Below the pieces are notes generated by a model. The model saw only the letters and a program-made list of their open reading frames with translations, was not told where the DNA came from and made no database searches. From contig VGFS01000023.1 of assembly GCA_016868785.1 (NCBI GenBank), positions 1-34,776 on the forward strand: a stretch of DNA of 34,776 bases, written 5' to 3'. This document shows, piece by piece, positions 33,549 to 34,776 of this stretch; the stretch's first letter is position 1, and every line of letters begins with the position of its first letter. Source of the stretch: Bacteroidota bacterium (GTDB lineage Bacteria > Bacteroidota > Bacteroidia > NS11-12g > UBA955). The position numbers were made by a program, and so were the translations under genes.

Positions 33549-33579
33549 TTTGGCAAGTTCAGAACATTTCTTATTTTTG
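33549..33579 (+). promoter_or_regulatory. Consensus promoter of tRNA-Phe
   Basis: TTTG at 33549-33552, a 19-nt gap, and exact TATTTTTG at 33572-33579. This is the best match to the Bacteroidota -33/-7 consensus in the window, implying a ~44-nt 5' leader before the mature tRNA. Confidence 0.8.
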
Positions 33580-33626
33580 CAGCCCGTTTGACAGGAAACT
33601 CTTCGGAAAATTCTGTTTGACATGTT

Positions 33627-33699
33627 GGTATCGTAGCTCAGTTGGTAGAGCAAAGGACTGAAAATCCTTGTGTCGACGGTTCGATTCCGCCCGATACCA
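33627..33699 (+). tRNA. tRNA-Phe (GAA)
   Basis: 73 nt, folding as a cloverleaf: acceptor GGTATCG/CGATACC, D-arm GCTC/GAGC with AGTTGGTA loop, anticodon arm AAGGA/TCCTT with loop CTGAAAA (anticodon GAA), 5-nt variable loop and T-arm GACGG/CCGCC with loop TTCGATT. CCA is not encoded. The second T-stem pair is an A-C mismatch, whereas G-T or G-C would be usual. The adjacent integrase indicates that this tRNA is an integration site. Confidence 0.96.
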
Positions 33700-33733
33700 C
33701 AAAAACGAAGTTTATCCACATTCAATTTTGTTC

Positions 33734-33757
33734 AGGGCCGTTCATTTGAGCGGCCCT
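33734..33757 (+). terminator. Hairpin downstream of tRNA-Phe
   Basis: AGGGCCGTTC-ATTT-GAGCGGCCCT, a 10-bp stem with one G-T wobble and a 4-nt loop, 34 nt after the tRNA. The tail (AACTGTTTG) is only moderately T-rich, so it may be a tRNA terminator or part of the attachment region. Confidence 0.5.
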
Positions 33758-33772
33758 AACTGTTTGATTTCA

Positions 33773-33802
33773 TTGGGCTTGACGTTTAACGATGTAGTTT
33801 TG
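33773..33802 (+). promoter_or_regulatory. Candidate integrase promoter
   Basis: TTG at 33773-33775, a 19-nt gap and exact TAGTTTTG at 33795-33802. This leaves a leader of ~160 nt before the integrase ATG that includes the palindrome at 33852. Confidence 0.5.
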
Positions 33803-33851
33803 TGTCGTTATAGGTCAATCATGTTTATACACATCCAAAACACCCCAATGA

Positions 33852-33863
33852 GACAAATTTGTC
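33852..33863 (+). promoter_or_regulatory. 12-bp palindrome in the integrase leader
   Basis: GACAAATTTGTC is perfectly palindromic. It sits between the candidate promoter and the integrase start, with a related GTCACAT-T-rich sequence at 33862 and 33929. It is a possible repressor or recombinase arm site. Confidence 0.4.
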
Positions 33864-33948
33864 ACATCCATTTTTGTCCCTTTTTTGCCTTTCAGTTCGA
33901 TTCCGGGAAAACATCCCAAAATCGAAAGTCACATTTTTCAAGTCTGAG

Positions 33949-33956
33949 AAAGGAGG
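33949..33956 (+). promoter_or_regulatory. Strong Shine-Dalgarno sequence of the integrase
   Basis: AAAGGAGG, ten nt before ATG 33967. It is the only full-strength SD I see before a gene in this window and fixes the integrase start. Confidence 0.8.
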
Positions 33957-33966
33957 TTTTTGCGTC

Positions 33967-34776
33967 ATGATAACGTATTACCTCAGAGCCGCAAACAAAA
34001 GCCTAGAGTGGGCTGACGTATATGCGAACTTTCAATTCTCTTCCACCGATCGCTACAGGAAGAGCACCGGGCTGAGAATTAAGATGTCACATTGGGACCC
34101 CGTAAAAATGCGCATGAAACCCAATACACCTGGGAGCATGGAGATCAATTTGCTGTTGGCAAAATTTGAGGAACGCAAGGCGGAACTCCAGTATACACTG
34201 AAGATCGCGAAGAAAACGGCCGATACGGTGATGGTCGATGATTTTATTTTTGGCAAGCAACATCACTCTTTAAAGTCCAATAAAAAGCAGAATCTGGAAT
34301 CGAACTTGGAGGAATACAAGGAAAAAATGCAGTCCACGATCTCCAAAAATTCGATAAAATCCTATGTCTCGAGTTTTAATCAAGTGCGCAAATATGCAAA
34401 GTTCCATGGACTCAAATTTGACTATGCGTTGTTCGATGAATCGTTCGAGCATCAGTTTGTAGATTATTTGATCAATGAACAAAATATCTCCAACAACACC
34501 ATTGGTAAGTACTTCATGAGCATCAAAATCTTTTTGAAGAAGATGGAGAAAAGCGGGTTTATGATCAACCCCGTTTATAAGGATTACAAGATCCTATCGG
34601 CCCCTGTTGATTTTGTGTATTTGACATCCAAAGAACTAGACGCGCTGCTCGAATTGGATTTGTCGTCCAGGCCGCATTTGGAGCCCGTGAGAGACATGTT
34701 TGTATTTCAGTGTGGTTGTGGGTTGCGTTACGGGGATTTGGGGCGCATCACTTGGGATGATATTTATTCAAACCGC
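33967..34776 (+). CDS. Tyrosine site-specific integrase (partial, 5' part)
   Basis: 270 codons to the window edge with no stop. The N-terminal arm-binding domain begins ITYYLRAANKSLEWADVYANF and includes RYRKSTGLRIKMSHWDP, typical of Bacteroidota phage/ICE integrases. A SAM-like core-binding domain follows (SIKSYVSSFNQVRKYAKFHG, NNTIGKYFMSIKIFLKKME). The catalytic domain begins VYLTSKELDAL and contains CGLRYGDLGRITW with the first catalytic Arg; the HxxR and Tyr are beyond the window. Position 268 nt after tRNA-Phe, same strand, marks the edge of an element integrated at that tRNA. Confidence 0.92.
   Translation, partial: MITYYLRAANKSLEWADVYANFQFSSTDRYRKSTGLRIKMSHWDPVKMRMKPNTPGSMEINLLLAKFEERKAELQYTLKIAKKTADTVMVDDFIFGKQHHSLKSNKKQNLESNLEEYKEKMQSTISKNSIKSYVSSFNQVRKYAKFHGLKFDYALFDESFEHQFVDYLINEQNISNNTIGKYFMSIKIFLKKMEKSGFMINPVYKDYKILSAPVDFVYLTSKELDALLELDLSSRPHLEPVRDMFVFQCGCGLRYGDLGRITWDDIYSNR

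Noticed and set aside
33668-33970. 100-codon frame spanning the tRNA and integrase leader
   Set aside because: It starts inside the tRNA gene, overlaps the integrase start and has no signal of a protein family.
1-34776. CRISPR array, SusCD pair, phage structural genes or IS transposase
   Set aside because: No regularly spaced repeats, no SusD-like lipoprotein, no transposase and no virion motifs were found in any frame.

Overview
The window looks like a chromosomal segment of a Bacteroidota bacterium, probably a free-living or particle-associated Flavobacteriales-like lineage. The evidence is type IX secretion sorting domains, a TonB-dependent receptor with a CarboxypepD-regulatory-like N-terminal domain, a mevalonate-type HMG-CoA synthase, FucP/NagP-type sugar uptake, promoters of the TAnnTTTG type, and an almost complete lack of Shine-Dalgarno sequences in host genes. 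No rRNA is present, so genus and species cannot be named.

Layout: (1) 1-3395 is a tightly packed light/photolyase cluster: an unidentified partial gene, a TIGR03643/DUF2805 protein, an FAD-domain-first photolyase relative, a full photolyase/cryptochrome and a 45-residue DUF2256 zinc-ribbon protein. (2) 3396-5744 holds a broken small secreted-protein gene, mnmD-type tRNA methyltransferase and an aldehyde dehydrogenase. (3) 5826-12266 encodes surface proteins: a TonB receptor, a beta-helix T9SS protein and, convergently, a secreted CotH-like protein. (4) 12378-13564 is an arsR-arsC pair with two identical 12-bp palindromic operators; the ArsC has an N-terminal signal-peptide-like segment. (5) 13751-17037 has fhs and HMG-CoA synthase, divergent. 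(6) 17052-20611 encodes the lower meta-cleavage pathway (decarboxylase diverging from hydratase, acetaldehyde dehydrogenase and aldolase), converting 4-oxalocrotonate to pyruvate and acetyl-CoA. (7) 20717-33535 starts with an OmpA-like lipoprotein and continues as an N-glycan dismantling locus: GH92 alpha-mannosidase, CutC, GH2 beta-mannosidase on one strand; glycosylasparaginase, GH20 hexosaminidase and a YwaF-like membrane protein on the other; then a NagP/FucP-type transporter. (8) 33627-34776 is tRNA-Phe followed by the 5' part of a tyrosine integrase, the edge of an integrated element.

Functional logic: GH92 and GH2 would strip mannose, GH20 would remove terminal GlcNAc, glycosylasparaginase would cut the GlcNAc-Asn link, and the MFS carrier would import a released sugar. 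CutC is translationally coupled between the two mannosidases, which argues for a role in glycan catabolism rather than copper.

The most unusual feature is structural. At least ten perfect GC-rich inverted repeats (stems 7-15 bp) lie mostly inside coding sequences. Most fold around a GNA triloop (GAA, GGA, GCA on one strand or the other) closed by GC, and they keep the reading frame. A second recurring pattern is a TAnnTTTG promoter element placed only 4-7 nt before start codons, implying leaderless or nearly leaderless mRNAs.
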